A model generated the notes under the pieces. That model did not search any database. It was not told where the DNA came from and worked only from the letters and a program-made list of their open reading frames with translations. A stretch of 56,463 nucleotides of DNA from Galbitalea sp036491035 (GTDB lineage: Bacteria; Actinomycetota; Actinomycetes; Actinomycetales; Microbacteriaceae): contig DASXCU010000107.1 in the NCBI GenBank assembly GCA_036491035.1, positions 1-56,463 on the forward strand. Reading direction: 5' to 3'. Positions 1 through 8,351 of this stretch are shown piece by piece. The first letter of the stretch is position 1, and each line of letters begins with the position of its first letter. The translations under genes and the position numbers were made by a program.

Positions 1-622
1 AGATGTCGGCGGCCGCGGCGGTGGGATCCGTGGCGTCTCCGTTGATGATCTGGCTGAGGAAGATCGCGGTTGGGATGAGAGCGAGCATGCTCAGGATCGG
101 CGCGCCGACGGCGAGCAGCCAGAACCAGGCGGTTCCCGCCCTGGTGCCTTCGGGGGCGCGCAGCGCGATGGCGGTCGCCGGCACTCCCGCAGCGACCGGC
201 GCTGCGCGAGCAACGGTGACCGGTGGCTCATAGACGTGCTCCGTCCAGCGGGCGCCATCCCACCAGCGCTGCTGTGCGGATCCCGCGGCAACCGGATACC
301 AGCCCGCAGGCGCGGTCGCTGCGGCGGCGGGTGCGGGAACGGCGACGGGAGTCGCGATCACGGGCACGACCGGAGGAACGGCCGCCGCCTTGGCCGGGCT
401 GGCTGTGGTCGCAGGAGCCTTCGCGGCGGGAGCTGTTGCGGCGGGCGCTTTGGTGGCCGACGTCTTAGCGGTTGGAGTCTTCGCTGCCGGCGTCTTAGCG
501 GTTGGAGTCTTCGCTGCCCGAGTCTTAGCTGCCGGAGTCTTGGCTGCCGTTGCCTTGGTGGCCGGCGTCTTCGCCGTGGTGGTGCGCTTCGGTGCTGGTG
601 AGCCCGCTGGGGTGTCGGTCAC
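1..622 (-). CDS. DUF2510 membrane protein with Lys/Ala/Pro-rich N-terminal tail (3' end outside window)
   Basis: Starts at GTG 622-620 with a good Shine-Dalgarno (GAGGAGA) about 8 nt upstream; the reading frame stays open to the window edge, so the C-terminus is missing. Residues 1 to about 80 are low complexity, with repeated AAKTP/TAKT units that recall histone H1-like tails. A Pro/Ala/Val linker follows, then a DUF2510 motif (GWYPVAAGSAQQRWWDGARWTEHV region, key residues GWYP and RWWDG.RWT; the usual Asp-Pro after GWYP is Val-Ala here). A hydrophobic segment (AWFWLLAVGAPILSMLALIP) near the visible end is probably a membrane helix. DUF2510 is a short tryptophan-rich module of unknown role in actinobacterial membrane proteins. 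Function is unknown; the basic tail could bind nucleic acid or cell-wall polymers (inference). Confidence 0.85.
   Translation of the reverse strand, partial: MTDTPAGSPAPKRTTTAKTPATKATAAKTPAAKTRAAKTPTAKTPAAKTPTAKTSATKAPAATAPAAKAPATTASPAKAAAVPPVVPVIATPVAVPAPAAAATAPAGWYPVAAGSAQQRWWDGARWTEHVYEPPVTVARAAPVAAGVPATAIALRAPEGTRAGTAWFWLLAVGAPILSMLALIPTAIFLSQIINGDATDPTAAAADI
461..520. repeat. 30-bp tandem repeat inside the DUF2510 gene tail
   Basis: Two adjacent copies of a 30-bp unit (461-490 and 491-520, one mismatch near the end) encode part of the Ala-Lys-Thr-Pro tail. Related shorter units flank them. Such coding repeats change copy number by slippage, so tail length probably varies between strains (inference). 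Confidence 0.8.
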
Positions 623-690
623 GAAATTCGTCTCCTCGATGTTGCGATAGCGCCAGCCTATTAGGCGCTACCTCCGAGCGCGAAGGGCCC

Positions 691-969
691 CTAGGGTGAG
701 TCGTTCGTGGCAGCGGACTGGTCAGCGTCCGCCACATCGCCGTCCGCATTGGACGTCGCCGAGTCGGCAGAGTTCAGGTCGTTCTGGATGTCGGAAAGCG
801 ACGACCCGCTCTCTCCCGCTCCCGCTGGCGCGGCCGTGGTGGTCGTCGTGGTCGGGGTCCGAGCGGACTGGCCGTCGGCCGTCCCGCGGGCACACCCCGC
901 GAGGGAAACGGCGACCAGGAGCGCCGACACCACGGCGATCGCGCCACGAGTGGCGATCCGCTGCGTCAC
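691..969 (-). CDS. small secreted lipoprotein, Thr- and Asp-rich
   Basis: 92 codons from GTG 969-967, which overlaps the TGA of the upstream gene (GTGA junction), so the two are translationally coupled. The N-terminus is a lipoprotein signal: Arg residues, a hydrophobic stretch (AIAVVSALLVAVS) and the lipobox LAGC, with Cys near residue 23 as the likely lipidated residue. The mature part holds a Thr run, a Gly/Ser stretch and an acidic, Asn/Asp/Ser-rich C-terminus; no enzyme motif is visible. Probably a surface-anchored spacer-like protein acting with the secreted product of the preceding gene. Function not recognised. Confidence 0.75.
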   Translation of the reverse strand: MTQRIATRGAIAVVSALLVAVSLAGCARGTADGQSARTPTTTTTTAAPAGAGESGSSLSDIQNDLNSADSATSNADGDVADADQSAATNDSP

Positions 970-1682
970 TTGATCGCCGCCAGAACCGTCTTGCCATCCG
1001 AGGACGCCTTCTTGAGGTCCGCGATGGCGGTCTTGACGGCGGAACGGACCGAGGCGAGCACCGTGTGGTTCGCGTTGTAATCGTCCGGAGTCACGGCCAG
1101 TGCCCGGGCTGAGACGCCGTCCAGCGCGGACGTCGCCGCGGCGATCTGCGCGGACATGTCGGTGAGATCGGCCTGGAGCGCGGGCGTGGACTTCGATGCG
1201 TCCGGCCCCGCGAGCGCCTTCGCGAGCTTCGACTGCGCATCCGTCAGGCGCGGTACCGAGGTCGAGGTCATCCGGTCGGCCGCTCCCGCCAGGCGGGCCT
1301 GGGGGACGGCCACGGCATAGACGCGGTAGCCCGTGAAGATCGTCTTGTAGTCGGATGCGGCGCTGGCAACCGTGGTGTCGGAGGCGATCTTCGCCTCGAC
1401 GCTGTTCATGCCTGCGAGGTCGTGGTTCAGAGTGCCGAGGATGATCGCGCGATCGGAGGAGGAGATGTCCTTCGCCGCGGTGACCTTCGCGATCGCCGTG
1501 TTGAGGGCCCCGATGCGGGCCGAGGTCTTGACTTTGGCGTTGGCCTGGATGGCGGCGAGCGTCTTGCCCGTTGACGGCGCCGGCGTTGATGTTCCATCGG
1601 CAAACGCCGGTGCGCATGCCCCGGCGACCAAAACCACGACGGTGGCGGTGCCGAGAAGTGTGGTGCTGACGATGCGGTTCAT
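966..1682 (-). CDS. secreted protein of unknown function, helical
   Basis: 238 aa from ATG 1682, chosen because a GGGAG box lies about 8 nt upstream and the N-terminus then reads as a signal peptide (MNRIVSTTLLGTATVVVLVAG, cleavage likely near AFA-DG). An upstream GTG in frame (1736) would bury the signal peptide. The mature protein is Ala/Ser/Thr/Lys-rich with heptad-like spacing (ANAKVKTSARIGALNTAIAKV), suggesting a mainly helical exported protein. No known domain recognised. The next gene overlaps its stop codon by 4 nt, so the two form an operon. Confidence 0.8.
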   Translation of the reverse strand: MNRIVSTTLLGTATVVVLVAGACAPAFADGTSTPAPSTGKTLAAIQANAKVKTSARIGALNTAIAKVTAAKDISSSDRAIILGTLNHDLAGMNSVEAKIASDTTVASAASDYKTIFTGYRVYAVAVPQARLAGAADRMTSTSVPRLTDAQSKLAKALAGPDASKSTPALQADLTDMSAQIAAATSALDGVSARALAVTPDDYNANHTVLASVRSAVKTAIADLKKASSDGKTVLAAIK

Positions 1683-1793
1683 TGCTGCTCCCGAGTTGGT
1701 CTGACGTCGTGCGGACGGTGGCCCGACAGCGATCACTCTGCCTGCGGGAGGTTCGGCCCGAATCAGCCCATTGTTCGGATCAGGTAAAGGCGG

Positions 1794-2261
1794 TCACCAG
1801 GTGTCCGTGGACGCAGGTCCAGGAAGGAAGGCGACGTCGTTGCCGGACACCGGGCTGCGATCCGCGCCGACGAATTCGAGTTCGAGCGGCTCCCGACTCT
1901 CCGCATCGATGACGATGGATGCGGCGCCGTATGGGCTCGGGTTGTATTCGTCCCCCCACTGCACCATCGCGGCTATGACTAGATTGAGCGCGTGGCCGGC
2001 TTCGGTGAGGTGGTAGCTCGCGCGCTCCCGGGATCCGGCGTCGCGATAGGACCGCTTCTCGAGGATGCCACCCGCGACGAGGGTGGCGAGACGGGCCGTC
2101 AGGATGTCGGTCGGGATGCCCAGCTGGTCGCGGAACTCGGAGAAGCGGGTTTGACCGCGCAGCGCGTTGCGCACGATCAGCAGGGACCACTTCTCTCCCA
2201 CGACATCGAGGGTGCGCGCGATTTGGCAGCGCACCTCGTCGCCGGGGGTCTTCGACATCAT
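1794..2261 (-). CDS. HxlR-family winged-helix transcriptional regulator
   Basis: 155 aa. The first two thirds match the HxlR pattern: a Cys near the start (CQIARTLDVVGEKWSLLIVRNAL), the helix-turn-helix with FSEFRDQLGIPTDILTARLATLV, then the wing (GILEKRSYRD...YHLTEAGHAL). About 45 residues follow the HxlR core, an extension of unknown role. HxlR proteins are homodimeric one-component sensors, often of electrophiles or redox state. Divergently arranged with an MFS transporter across a 58-bp gap with a palindrome, so it most likely represses itself and the transporter. Start at ATG 2261 (an ATG also at 2258); the -10 box TAGAAT ends 6 nt before it, implying a leaderless mRNA. Confidence 0.9.
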   Translation of the reverse strand: MMSKTPGDEVRCQIARTLDVVGEKWSLLIVRNALRGQTRFSEFRDQLGIPTDILTARLATLVAGGILEKRSYRDAGSRERASYHLTEAGHALNLVIAAMVQWGDEYNPSPYGAASIVIDAESREPLELEFVGADRSPVSGNDVAFLPGPASTDTW

Positions 2262-2267
2262 CCTGCC

Positions 2268-2313
2268 ATTCTAGTGACATGAGTTGGAAAAACCAACTCA
2301 GACCTGTTACCGT
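2268..2313. promoter_or_regulatory. divergent promoters sharing a palindromic operator (HxlR gene / MFS gene)
   Basis: A perfect 7-bp inverted repeat with 5-bp centre, GAGTTGGAAAAACCAACTC (2281-2299), sits between the genes. Leftward promoter: -35 TTGGTT (complement 2291-2296), 17-bp spacer, -10 TAGAAT (complement 2268-2273), ATG 6 nt later. Rightward promoter: -35 TTGGAA (2284-2289), 18-bp spacer, -10 TACCGT (2308-2313), ATG at 2320 6 nt later. Both -35 boxes lie inside the palindrome, so one dimer could shut both. Confidence 0.7.
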
Positions 2314-2319
2314 GGCGAA

Positions 2320-3564
2320 ATGTCAACCGCCGCTCCCGCCCGCTCGCGCACGCCCCTGTCCCGCCGCGCCACCTTCTGGTCCGCGTCCTCCGTCCTCGCG
2401 CTCTGCCTGTGGGCCAGCGCCGCCGCCAGCGTCCTCTACCCGAGCTACGAGGCGAAGTGGCAGCTGTCCTCGGTCGTCGTCACCTCGGTCTTCGGCACGT
2501 ACCCCGTTGCCCTCCTCCTGGTGCTGTTGTTCTTCGGGGGAGTGTCCGACTTCATCGGACGGCGGCGCACCATGCTCCTCGGAATCGCTCTGATCGCGCT
2601 CTCGGCCGTGGTCTTCGCGCTCGCGCCGAACGTCGGCTGGCTGTTCGTGGCCCGAACGCTGCAGGGGTTCGGTACCGGTTTCGCAATCGGTGCGGCGAGT
2701 GCCCGCCTGGTCGAAAACAACATCTCGTCGAATCCGAGGTTTGCGAGTTCCATGACGACGGCGTCCACCGCGGCCGGCCTGACGCTGGCCCTGCTGTTGT
2801 CGGGTTTACTCGCGCAGCTCGCCCCGCTGCCGCTCGTGCTGAGCTTCGTCCTGCTGTTCGTGCTCTCCGTGTCGTCGTTCGTTTTCGTCGCGCTGACCCC
2901 GGATGACCGCCCAGCGTCCACCGGGGCGCGCTGGCGACCGCAGGCCCTTCACCTGGCCGGAGGGACAGTGCGCCCGTTCATCCTCGCGACGATCTCGGTG
3001 TCCGTTGCGTACTCGGTCGGAGCTCTGTTCCTGTCGCTCGGCTCCTCGATGGCGCACCAGCTCACCCATACGTCGAACCTGATCGTGATCGGCGCGACCC
3101 TCGCGCTGTCGTCAGCGGTCATCGGCATCACCGCGCTGCTGATCCAGCGCATTCACGCGCACCTCGCGATCGTCCTGGGCGGTGCGGTGTCGATCGCCGG
3201 GCTCGCGCTGATGGCGGCGACGGCGTCATCCGGATCGCTCGGCATTCTGCTGCTGTGGGCGTTCGTCGGCGGTGTCGGGTATTCGCTCGCCTTCACCGGT
3301 GGGCTCTCTCTGCTCGCACGCACAACTCCGAACGAGCACCGCGGCGCGACCCTCTCGCTGTTGTACCTGTTCTCGTACCTGCTGCAGGCGGCGACCGCCA
3401 TCGGCGCCGGAGCGCTCGCCACCGCAATCGGCCTCGGCTCGGCGATCGGAGTCGTCGCGCCCATCGTCGGGCTGCTCTGCCTCGCAGCGATCGTCCTGGC
3501 AGCGATCGACTTCGCCGGTCGCCGCCGCCCGGCGGCTCCGGTCGCGGCGGTCAGCCCGCGCTGA
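2320..3564 (+). CDS. MFS transporter, probable drug/metabolite exporter
   Basis: 414 aa with about 12 hydrophobic segments. The loop between TM2 and TM3 carries the MFS signature (GGVSDFIGRRRTMLLG, the G-x-x-x-D-x-x-G-R-R/K pattern), and TM4 has RTLQGFGTGFAIGAASARL. Start ATG 2320 chosen over an upstream in-frame TTG because the -10 box lies just before it and the sequence then begins MSTAAPARSRTP. Likely proton-coupled efflux of a small molecule sensed by the divergent HxlR regulator. Its 3' end overlaps the convergent EamA gene by 14 bp. Substrate unknown. Confidence 0.88.
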   Translation: MSTAAPARSRTPLSRRATFWSASSVLALCLWASAAASVLYPSYEAKWQLSSVVVTSVFGTYPVALLLVLLFFGGVSDFIGRRRTMLLGIALIALSAVVFALAPNVGWLFVARTLQGFGTGFAIGAASARLVENNISSNPRFASSMTTASTAAGLTLALLLSGLLAQLAPLPLVLSFVLLFVLSVSSFVFVALTPDDRPASTGARWRPQALHLAGGTVRPFILATISVSVAYSVGALFLSLGSSMAHQLTHTSNLIVIGATLALSSAVIGITALLIQRIHAHLAIVLGGAVSIAGLALMAATASSGSLGILLLWAFVGGVGYSLAFTGGLSLLARTTPNEHRGATLSLLYLFSYLLQAATAIGAGALATAIGLGSAIGVVAPIVGLLCLAAIVLAAIDFAGRRRPAAPVAAVSPR

Positions 3565-4444
3565 ACAGCAGGGATGCCGCGATGGCGAGGCCGATCGCGA
3601 CGACCTGCAGCCTGGTCATCCTTTCTTTGAGCACGGTTGCGGCCAGAATCACGGTGAGAACCGGATAAAGCGCGGTCAGCACGGAGACGACCGCGAGGTT
3701 GCCGAGGTGCAGGGCGAGCACGATGAAGGTGTCGGCGAACGCGACCAGAACGCCGGACGCGGCGGCGGCCAGCCATGCCTTACGGCTCGACATCGCGTGG
3801 ACGGCTTCCGTGCCGGGCTGCAGGAACGACAGCGCGTTCGTTCGACGGCCGAGCAATCGGGTGATGACCCATACGATCGCGAGGACGACGGTTCCCGTGA
3901 CGATCTCCCACAGGGCGGGCACCACGCCGGAATTCTTCGGCGCGAAGTCGAGCGCAATCAGCGAGGCGCCGAGGAGGAGACCGGACGCAACCGACAGCAG
4001 CCCGGCGCGAAGCGAGATATGCCGGGCTTCGCGTTCCGGCCGTGGCGCGAGCAACAAAAGCGCGACGACTCCGATGCCGATCGCAATCCAGCCGATCACG
4101 CTGAGCCCCTGCCCGGTGGCGGCGGCGATGGCGACGGGAACAACCGACTGGATGAGCGCGATGAGTGGCGAGAGCAGGCTCATCGGCCCGATCGCCAGGA
4201 CGCCGTAGAAGGCGAGAAGCCCGAATACGGCGAGCACGCCGCACACGATGCCGGACCAGACGGCGCCGCTCGACCACGCGCCCCCCACGATCAGGAGGGA
4301 GACAACGATGAGCACGGAGGCGACCGCGTAGTTGAAGAGCGTCGCCGTCACGAGATGGATGCGGCGTGCCGCGACGGCGCCGAAGAAGTCGGATGCGCCG
4401 TAGACAACGGCCGCACCGAGAGCGAGCACGACGACTACAACCAC
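3551..4444 (-). CDS. EamA/DMT-superfamily transporter
   Basis: 297 aa, almost entirely hydrophobic, with about ten membrane segments in two repeated halves, as in EamA (drug/metabolite) carriers; N-terminal segment has the typical YGASDFFGAVAARR stretch after TM1, and the second half ends ALYPVLTVILAATVLKERMTRLQVVAIGLAIAASLLF, the usual EamA close (inner-membrane helix, E-R motif, final helix). Starts at GTG 4444. A TTAGAT box ends 6 nt upstream, consistent with a leaderless transcript. Substrate cannot be told from sequence. Confidence 0.85.
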   Translation of the reverse strand: MVVVVVLALGAAVVYGASDFFGAVAARRIHLVTATLFNYAVASVLIVVSLLIVGGAWSSGAVWSGIVCGVLAVFGLLAFYGVLAIGPMSLLSPLIALIQSVVPVAIAAATGQGLSVIGWIAIGIGVVALLLLAPRPEREARHISLRAGLLSVASGLLLGASLIALDFAPKNSGVVPALWEIVTGTVVLAIVWVITRLLGRRTNALSFLQPGTEAVHAMSSRKAWLAAAASGVLVAFADTFIVLALHLGNLAVVSVLTALYPVLTVILAATVLKERMTRLQVVAIGLAIAASLLFSAG

Positions 4445-4562
4445 GTGCCCATCTAACCGGCTCGCTCCGACTTAGTCGGTGGGAGTCGCCGCGCGCCGCC
4501 GCCACCACGACGGAGCGGTGGACGATTCGGGCGTCATTTCGACCCGAGTAGTCTCGAATCCT

Positions 4563-5549
4563 ATGGACTCCCGCACCCTCGGCCGCACCGGCCGCACCGT
4601 CTCCGTTATCTCTCTCGGCACGTGGCAGCTCGGCGGTGACTGGGGCACCGTGACCGAGTCGGATGCGCGATCCGTTCTGGACGCCGCGGTGGACGCCGGC
4701 GTCACGCTCTTCGACACGGCGGACGTCTACGGGGATGGCCGCAGCGAGCAACTGATCGGCGCGTACCTGGCCGACCGCCCCGAACTCGACGTCGTTGTCG
4801 CCACCAAGATGGGCCGGAGAGTCGACCAGGTCGCGAGCAACTACACGCTCGCCCACTTCCGCGAATGGATCGATCGGTCCCGAACCAACCTGCGCCGCGA
4901 CACCATCGACCTCGTCCAGCTGCACTGCCCGCCGACGGCGGTCTTCGAGAGCGACGAGGTCTTCGACGGACTCGACACCCTGGTCGCCGAGGGCGCGATC
5001 GCAAACTACGGAGTCAGCGTCGAGACGCGCGCCCAGGCGCTCACCGCAATTGCGCGACCCAGTGTTGCGACAGTGCAGATCATCCTGAACGCGTTCCGGC
5101 TGGGACCACTCGACTCCGTTCTTCCGGCGGCCATGGATGCGGGAGTCGGGATCATCTCGCGGGTACCGCTCGCCAGCGGGCTGCTCAGCGGCAAGTACAC
5201 GAAGCAGACCGAGTTCCCGGCCAATGACCACCGCAACTTCAATCGGCACGGCGAATCGTTCGATGTCGGCGAGACATTCTCCGGCGTCGACTTCGAGCGC
5301 GGCGTCGAGGCCGCCCGGGCGTTCTCGGAACTGGCCGCGAGCGCGGGCCTCCCGCCTGCGACGGCCGCACTGGCATGGCTCGCACAGCTCCCGGGAGTGA
5401 GCACGGTAATCCCCGGCGCACGCAGCGCTGCCCAGGCGCAGAACAATGCCGCGGCGGGCTCCGTCGCTCCGCTGCCCGCGGACTTCAACGGCGGTGTCCG
5501 CGCGATCTACGACGAATACTTCGGCGCCGCCCTGGCAGACAAGTGGTAG
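4563..5549 (+). CDS. aldo-keto reductase (Tas/YajO-type)
   Basis: 328 aa, a complete NAD(P)H-dependent (beta/alpha)8 oxidoreductase. The catalytic tetrad is visible as D51 and Y56 (FDTADVYGDGRSE), K82 (ATKMG) and H121 (VQLHCPP). The C-terminal cofactor part has VIPGARSAAQAQ. Start ATG 4563 is preceded by TAGTCT ending 8 nt upstream; an in-frame upstream extension to 4479 has no support. The next gene starts inside its last codons, so the two are co-transcribed. Probably reduces an aldehyde or ketone; substrate unknown. Confidence 0.9.
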   Translation: MDSRTLGRTGRTVSVISLGTWQLGGDWGTVTESDARSVLDAAVDAGVTLFDTADVYGDGRSEQLIGAYLADRPELDVVVATKMGRRVDQVASNYTLAHFREWIDRSRTNLRRDTIDLVQLHCPPTAVFESDEVFDGLDTLVAEGAIANYGVSVETRAQALTAIARPSVATVQIILNAFRLGPLDSVLPAAMDAGVGIISRVPLASGLLSGKYTKQTEFPANDHRNFNRHGESFDVGETFSGVDFERGVEAARAFSELAASAGLPPATAALAWLAQLPGVSTVIPGARSAAQAQNNAAAGSVAPLPADFNGGVRAIYDEYFGAALADKW

Positions 5550-6832
5550 GCAGCGCTCCACTGGAGCGCCTGCCTCGGACGTTTCAGAACCTGTTCGTTT
5601 CGAACCTCGCAACGAACCTGGGCGACGGAGTGCTGCGCACCGCCGGTCCGCTGCTGGCGGTAAGGCTCACCAGCGACCCGCTGCTCATCTCTCTGCTGGC
5701 CGCACTCGCACTTCTGCCCTGGCTGTTCTTCGCGATTCCCGCCGGCATCCTGATCGACCGCATCGATCGGCGCACCGCCCTCGGGATCGCGAACGGGGCG
5801 CGGGTCGTGCTCGCGGTGCTCCTCGTCGTCCTCTTCGCGACGAACAATCTCACCATCTGGTGGCTCTACATCGCCGTCTTCATCGACGGTGCCTGCGAGA
5901 CGATCTACGACGGTGCGATTCGGGCCATGATGCCCAGCCTCGTGCCGAAGCAACTGCTCCCGACAGCCAACTCGCGCATCGAAGCGGGCGAACTGGTGCT
6001 GTCCCAGTTTCTCGCTGCGCCACTTACCTCGCTGCTGTTCGGCGTGGCCGTGCTCATCCCACTCGGTTCGAACATCGGGTTCTACGCGCTCGCGGTCGTG
6101 CTGGCGCTCCTGCTCCCGCGGGCCGCGTCCGGGAAGCAGTTCACCGACGTGAGCGATGAACCGAAACCAAAGTGGTACCGCCAGTTCGTGGACGGATACC
6201 GCTTCATCATGGCCAGCAAGATGTTCCGCACTCTCTGGTTCTTCCAGACGTTCATCGGACTGTGCGTGAGTGCAGCGACGGCGGGCGTGGTGCTGTTCGT
6301 GATCAAGGGCGAGGGCCTGCCGGCCAACCTCTACGGCTTCTTCCTGCTGACCGGCGCGGTTGGCGGTATCGTCGGCAGCCTGCTTGCAGCGCCGTTCAAG
6401 CGACTTGTTGGCTCGGGTCGGGCGATGGCGATCTCAATGCTCGTCTCGGTTGCGGCGCTGGTGTTCGTAGGCCTCGTGCCGATGGTGTGGGCTGCGGCGG
6501 TCGGCTACTTCTTCTCGTCGCTCGGCATCCTGATTTGGAACATCCTGGTGATGTCGTTGCGCCAGAGCTTCACCCCTGGTCGACTGCTCGGACGTGTGCA
6601 CGGCACGTACCGCACCCTGCTCTGGGGCTCCATGCCACTCGGATCCGTGATCGGTGGGCTCATCGGTCGCATCAACCTGGCATACCCGTTCATCTTTGCT
6701 GGCGCTGCCGGAGTGATCGGGATCCTGATCTTCTTCCGGTTCCTTGTCTCTCTCCCCAACCCGGAAGACGTCGACAACGGCGATCGGCCGGAGACCGAAC
6801 CGGGGTTCACCGGTCTCCCGATAGAGGACTAG
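5543..6832 (+). CDS. MFS transporter of the MFS_3 / enterobactin-exporter type
   Basis: 429 aa. Begins at GTG 5543, within the last codons of the aldo-keto reductase (7-nt overlap), giving VVGSAPLERLPRTFQNLFVSN; this is the first start that leaves the N-terminal amphipathic region and TM1 (NLATNLGDGVLRTAGPLLAVRLT) intact. About 11-12 membrane segments follow with the loop IPAGILIDRIDRRTALGIAN, and a long acidic C-terminal tail ends PNPEDVDNGDRPETEPGFTGLPIED. The pattern fits the EntS/MFS_3 branch, often siderophore or drug exporters. No siderophore genes lie nearby, so the substrate is open. Confidence 0.85.
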   Translation: MVGSAPLERLPRTFQNLFVSNLATNLGDGVLRTAGPLLAVRLTSDPLLISLLAALALLPWLFFAIPAGILIDRIDRRTALGIANGARVVLAVLLVVLFATNNLTIWWLYIAVFIDGACETIYDGAIRAMMPSLVPKQLLPTANSRIEAGELVLSQFLAAPLTSLLFGVAVLIPLGSNIGFYALAVVLALLLPRAASGKQFTDVSDEPKPKWYRQFVDGYRFIMASKMFRTLWFFQTFIGLCVSAATAGVVLFVIKGEGLPANLYGFFLLTGAVGGIVGSLLAAPFKRLVGSGRAMAISMLVSVAALVFVGLVPMVWAAAVGYFFSSLGILIWNILVMSLRQSFTPGRLLGRVHGTYRTLLWGSMPLGSVIGGLIGRINLAYPFIFAGAAGVIGILIFFRFLVSLPNPEDVDNGDRPETEPGFTGLPIED

Positions 6833-6878
6833 TCAACTAAATCGGGAATGACTGGCGCGGAAACTCGTTGAATCCTTC

Positions 6879-7448
6879 GTGACCAAGTTGATGATCGTCG
6901 TCGGAAGTGTTCGCCCGGGCCGAGTTGGCCTCCCCATCGCAGAGTGGGTGAAAGCGGAAGCCGAGAAGACCGGCAAGTTCGAGATCGACTTCGTCGACCT
7001 CGCAGAGCTGGCGCTTCCGTTCATGGATGAGCCGAATCATCCGATACTGCGCACCTACACGAAGCAGCACACGATCGACTGGAGTGCGCGTGTGGACGCC
7101 GCGGAGGCATTCATCTTCGTTACCCCCGAGTACAACTACAGCTTCTCTCCCGCCCTCAAAAACGCCATCGACTACCTCAACAAGGAGTGGTGGCGTAAGC
7201 CGCTCGGCTTCGTCAGCTACGGCGGTGTCTCGGGCGGAACCCGCGGGGTGGCGGCCATCATGTCGATCACGTCGGCGCTCGGACTCGTTCGCGTGGGCGC
7301 GAACGTCGAGTTGAACTTCGGCGGCAAGCAGGTCGTCGACGGTGTCTTCCAGCCCGGAGAGAAGGAGAGTGCGATTATCGCGAAGGAGCTCGACGAGCTC
7401 GACAACCTTTCCGGCTTCCTGACGCCGGCCCGCGCCTCCCTCACCTAG
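6879..7448 (+). CDS. NAD(P)H-dependent FMN reductase (flavodoxin-like)
   Basis: 189 aa. The N-terminal FMN phosphate loop GSVRPGRVGLPIA and the central TPEYNYSFSPALKNAIDYLN are the hallmarks of the FMN_red family (azoreductase/chromate-reductase-like), which pass hydride from NAD(P)H to flavin, quinone, azo or metal substrates. SYGGVSGGTRGVAAI is the second flavin-contacting loop. Starts at GTG 6879 (MTKLMIVVG). Lies in a same-strand run after the MFS gene with a 46-nt gap. Cytosolic; a role in oxidative or xenobiotic stress is likely but inferred. Confidence 0.9.
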   Translation: MTKLMIVVGSVRPGRVGLPIAEWVKAEAEKTGKFEIDFVDLAELALPFMDEPNHPILRTYTKQHTIDWSARVDAAEAFIFVTPEYNYSFSPALKNAIDYLNKEWWRKPLGFVSYGGVSGGTRGVAAIMSITSALGLVRVGANVELNFGGKQVVDGVFQPGEKESAIIAKELDELDNLSGFLTPARASLT

Positions 7449-7473
7449 GAGGCACGCCGTCTAGCGTGGGGGA

Positions 7474-7893
7474 ATGCCTTCCGCCTGGGATCCGCCCGTA
7501 GACGACGACGTTGGGCGTTCGGTACCGCGCGTAAAGCCGGTACGCGATTCAAGCCTCGGCGGAATAGTTGCTGCAGCCGCATGGTGTGTCGTACTCGGCT
7601 TCTACTCGGCCGGTCTCTCATTCGCCAGCCTGCTGATCGGATTCGTCTCGGACAGTTGCGGGTCCCGCGGACCATGCGACTTCACTGAGCTGACCTTCGG
7701 TCTCTACCTCGGGTTGATCGGATGCCCGGCGGTGGCCATTGCGGTGGTTGTCGTCGCTGTCGTGCGCGGGACTCGCCGCCGCGCGTTCACCTGGGTCATC
7801 CCGCTGGTCGGGATCGTTGTGGTCACGCTGGTGTTTTTCACGGCGGCCACGGTGGGCTTCGCGGCCGCCGGCATCAACTTCTGGAACCAGTAA
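7474..7893 (+). CDS. small integral membrane protein of unknown function
   Basis: 139 aa. A short acidic N-terminus (MPSAWDPPVDDDVG) is followed by three or four hydrophobic segments, with a Cys-containing loop SCGSRGPCDF between the first two and a basic cytosolic turn VRGTRRRAF. No family recognised. TAGCGT (7462-7467) ends 6 nt before the ATG, so it probably has its own leaderless transcript. Confidence 0.75.
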   Translation: MPSAWDPPVDDDVGRSVPRVKPVRDSSLGGIVAAAAWCVVLGFYSAGLSFASLLIGFVSDSCGSRGPCDFTELTFGLYLGLIGCPAVAIAVVVVAVVRGTRRRAFTWVIPLVGIVVVTLVFFTAATVGFAAAGINFWNQ

Positions 7894-7910
7894 CGCCCTC
7901 GATTGGGGTC

Positions 7911-8351
7911 TTAGCCGGGGAGCAGCGACTCCATCGCGTCGAAGAACGCCTGCCAGCCGGCCGTGGTGCGGTCGTATTCCTCCTGCGTCATGGGGCCGCC
8001 GGTCTGACGGAAGTGCATCTCGGTTCCGCCATCGACCGCCGCGAAGGTGACGGTCACATGGGCGCGGGCATCCCCCGGCCGGTCGCTGAGCGTCATCACG
8101 AGCTTGTCGGGCCGCTCTACCTCGAGGAATTCGCCGAACCAGTTGATGTCCGGCACGTCATTGCCGAGGATCATCGTCGCCTTCCAGGTGCCGCCGTCGC
8201 GGACATCCATTGCGACGGAATCCAATGGAACCTCGACGCCGGTGCCGCCCCACCAGGCAGCGAAGGATGCGGGGGTCACCCAGGCGTCGAAGACGGCCTC
8301 CGGTGTCGCGGCGAAGGTGCGGACGATCGTGGAATTGGGTACGTCAGTCAT
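7911..8351 (-). CDS. SRPBCC (AHSA1-type) ligand-binding protein
   Basis: 146 aa helix-grip-fold protein: TIVRTFAATPEAVFDAWVTPASFAAWWG at the start, VAMDVRDGGTWKATM in the middle, and the closing TAGWQAFFDAMESLLPG helix typical of AHSA1/START-like domains. These bind hydrophobic ligands or activate Hsp90-like partners; no ligand can be assigned. The gene overlaps the upstream ArsR gene by 8 nt, a very common ArsR-SRPBCC pairing. A second, separate pair of this kind lies at 25367-26210. Confidence 0.9.
   Translation of the reverse strand: MTDVPNSTIVRTFAATPEAVFDAWVTPASFAAWWGGTGVEVPLDSVAMDVRDGGTWKATMILGNDVPDINWFGEFLEVERPDKLVMTLSDRPGDARAHVTVTFAAVDGGTEMHFRQTGGPMTQEEYDRTTAGWQAFFDAMESLLPG

Noticed and set aside
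390..650. Plus-strand Ala/Val-rich ORF of 86 aa
   Set aside because: Antisense reading of the Lys/Ala/Thr repeat tail of the minus-strand DUF2510 gene; no start signal of its own.
3780..5612. 610-codon minus-strand ORF over the aldo-keto reductase gene
   Set aside because: Arg-rich shadow of the EamA and aldo-keto reductase genes; both real genes have clear family motifs in other frames.
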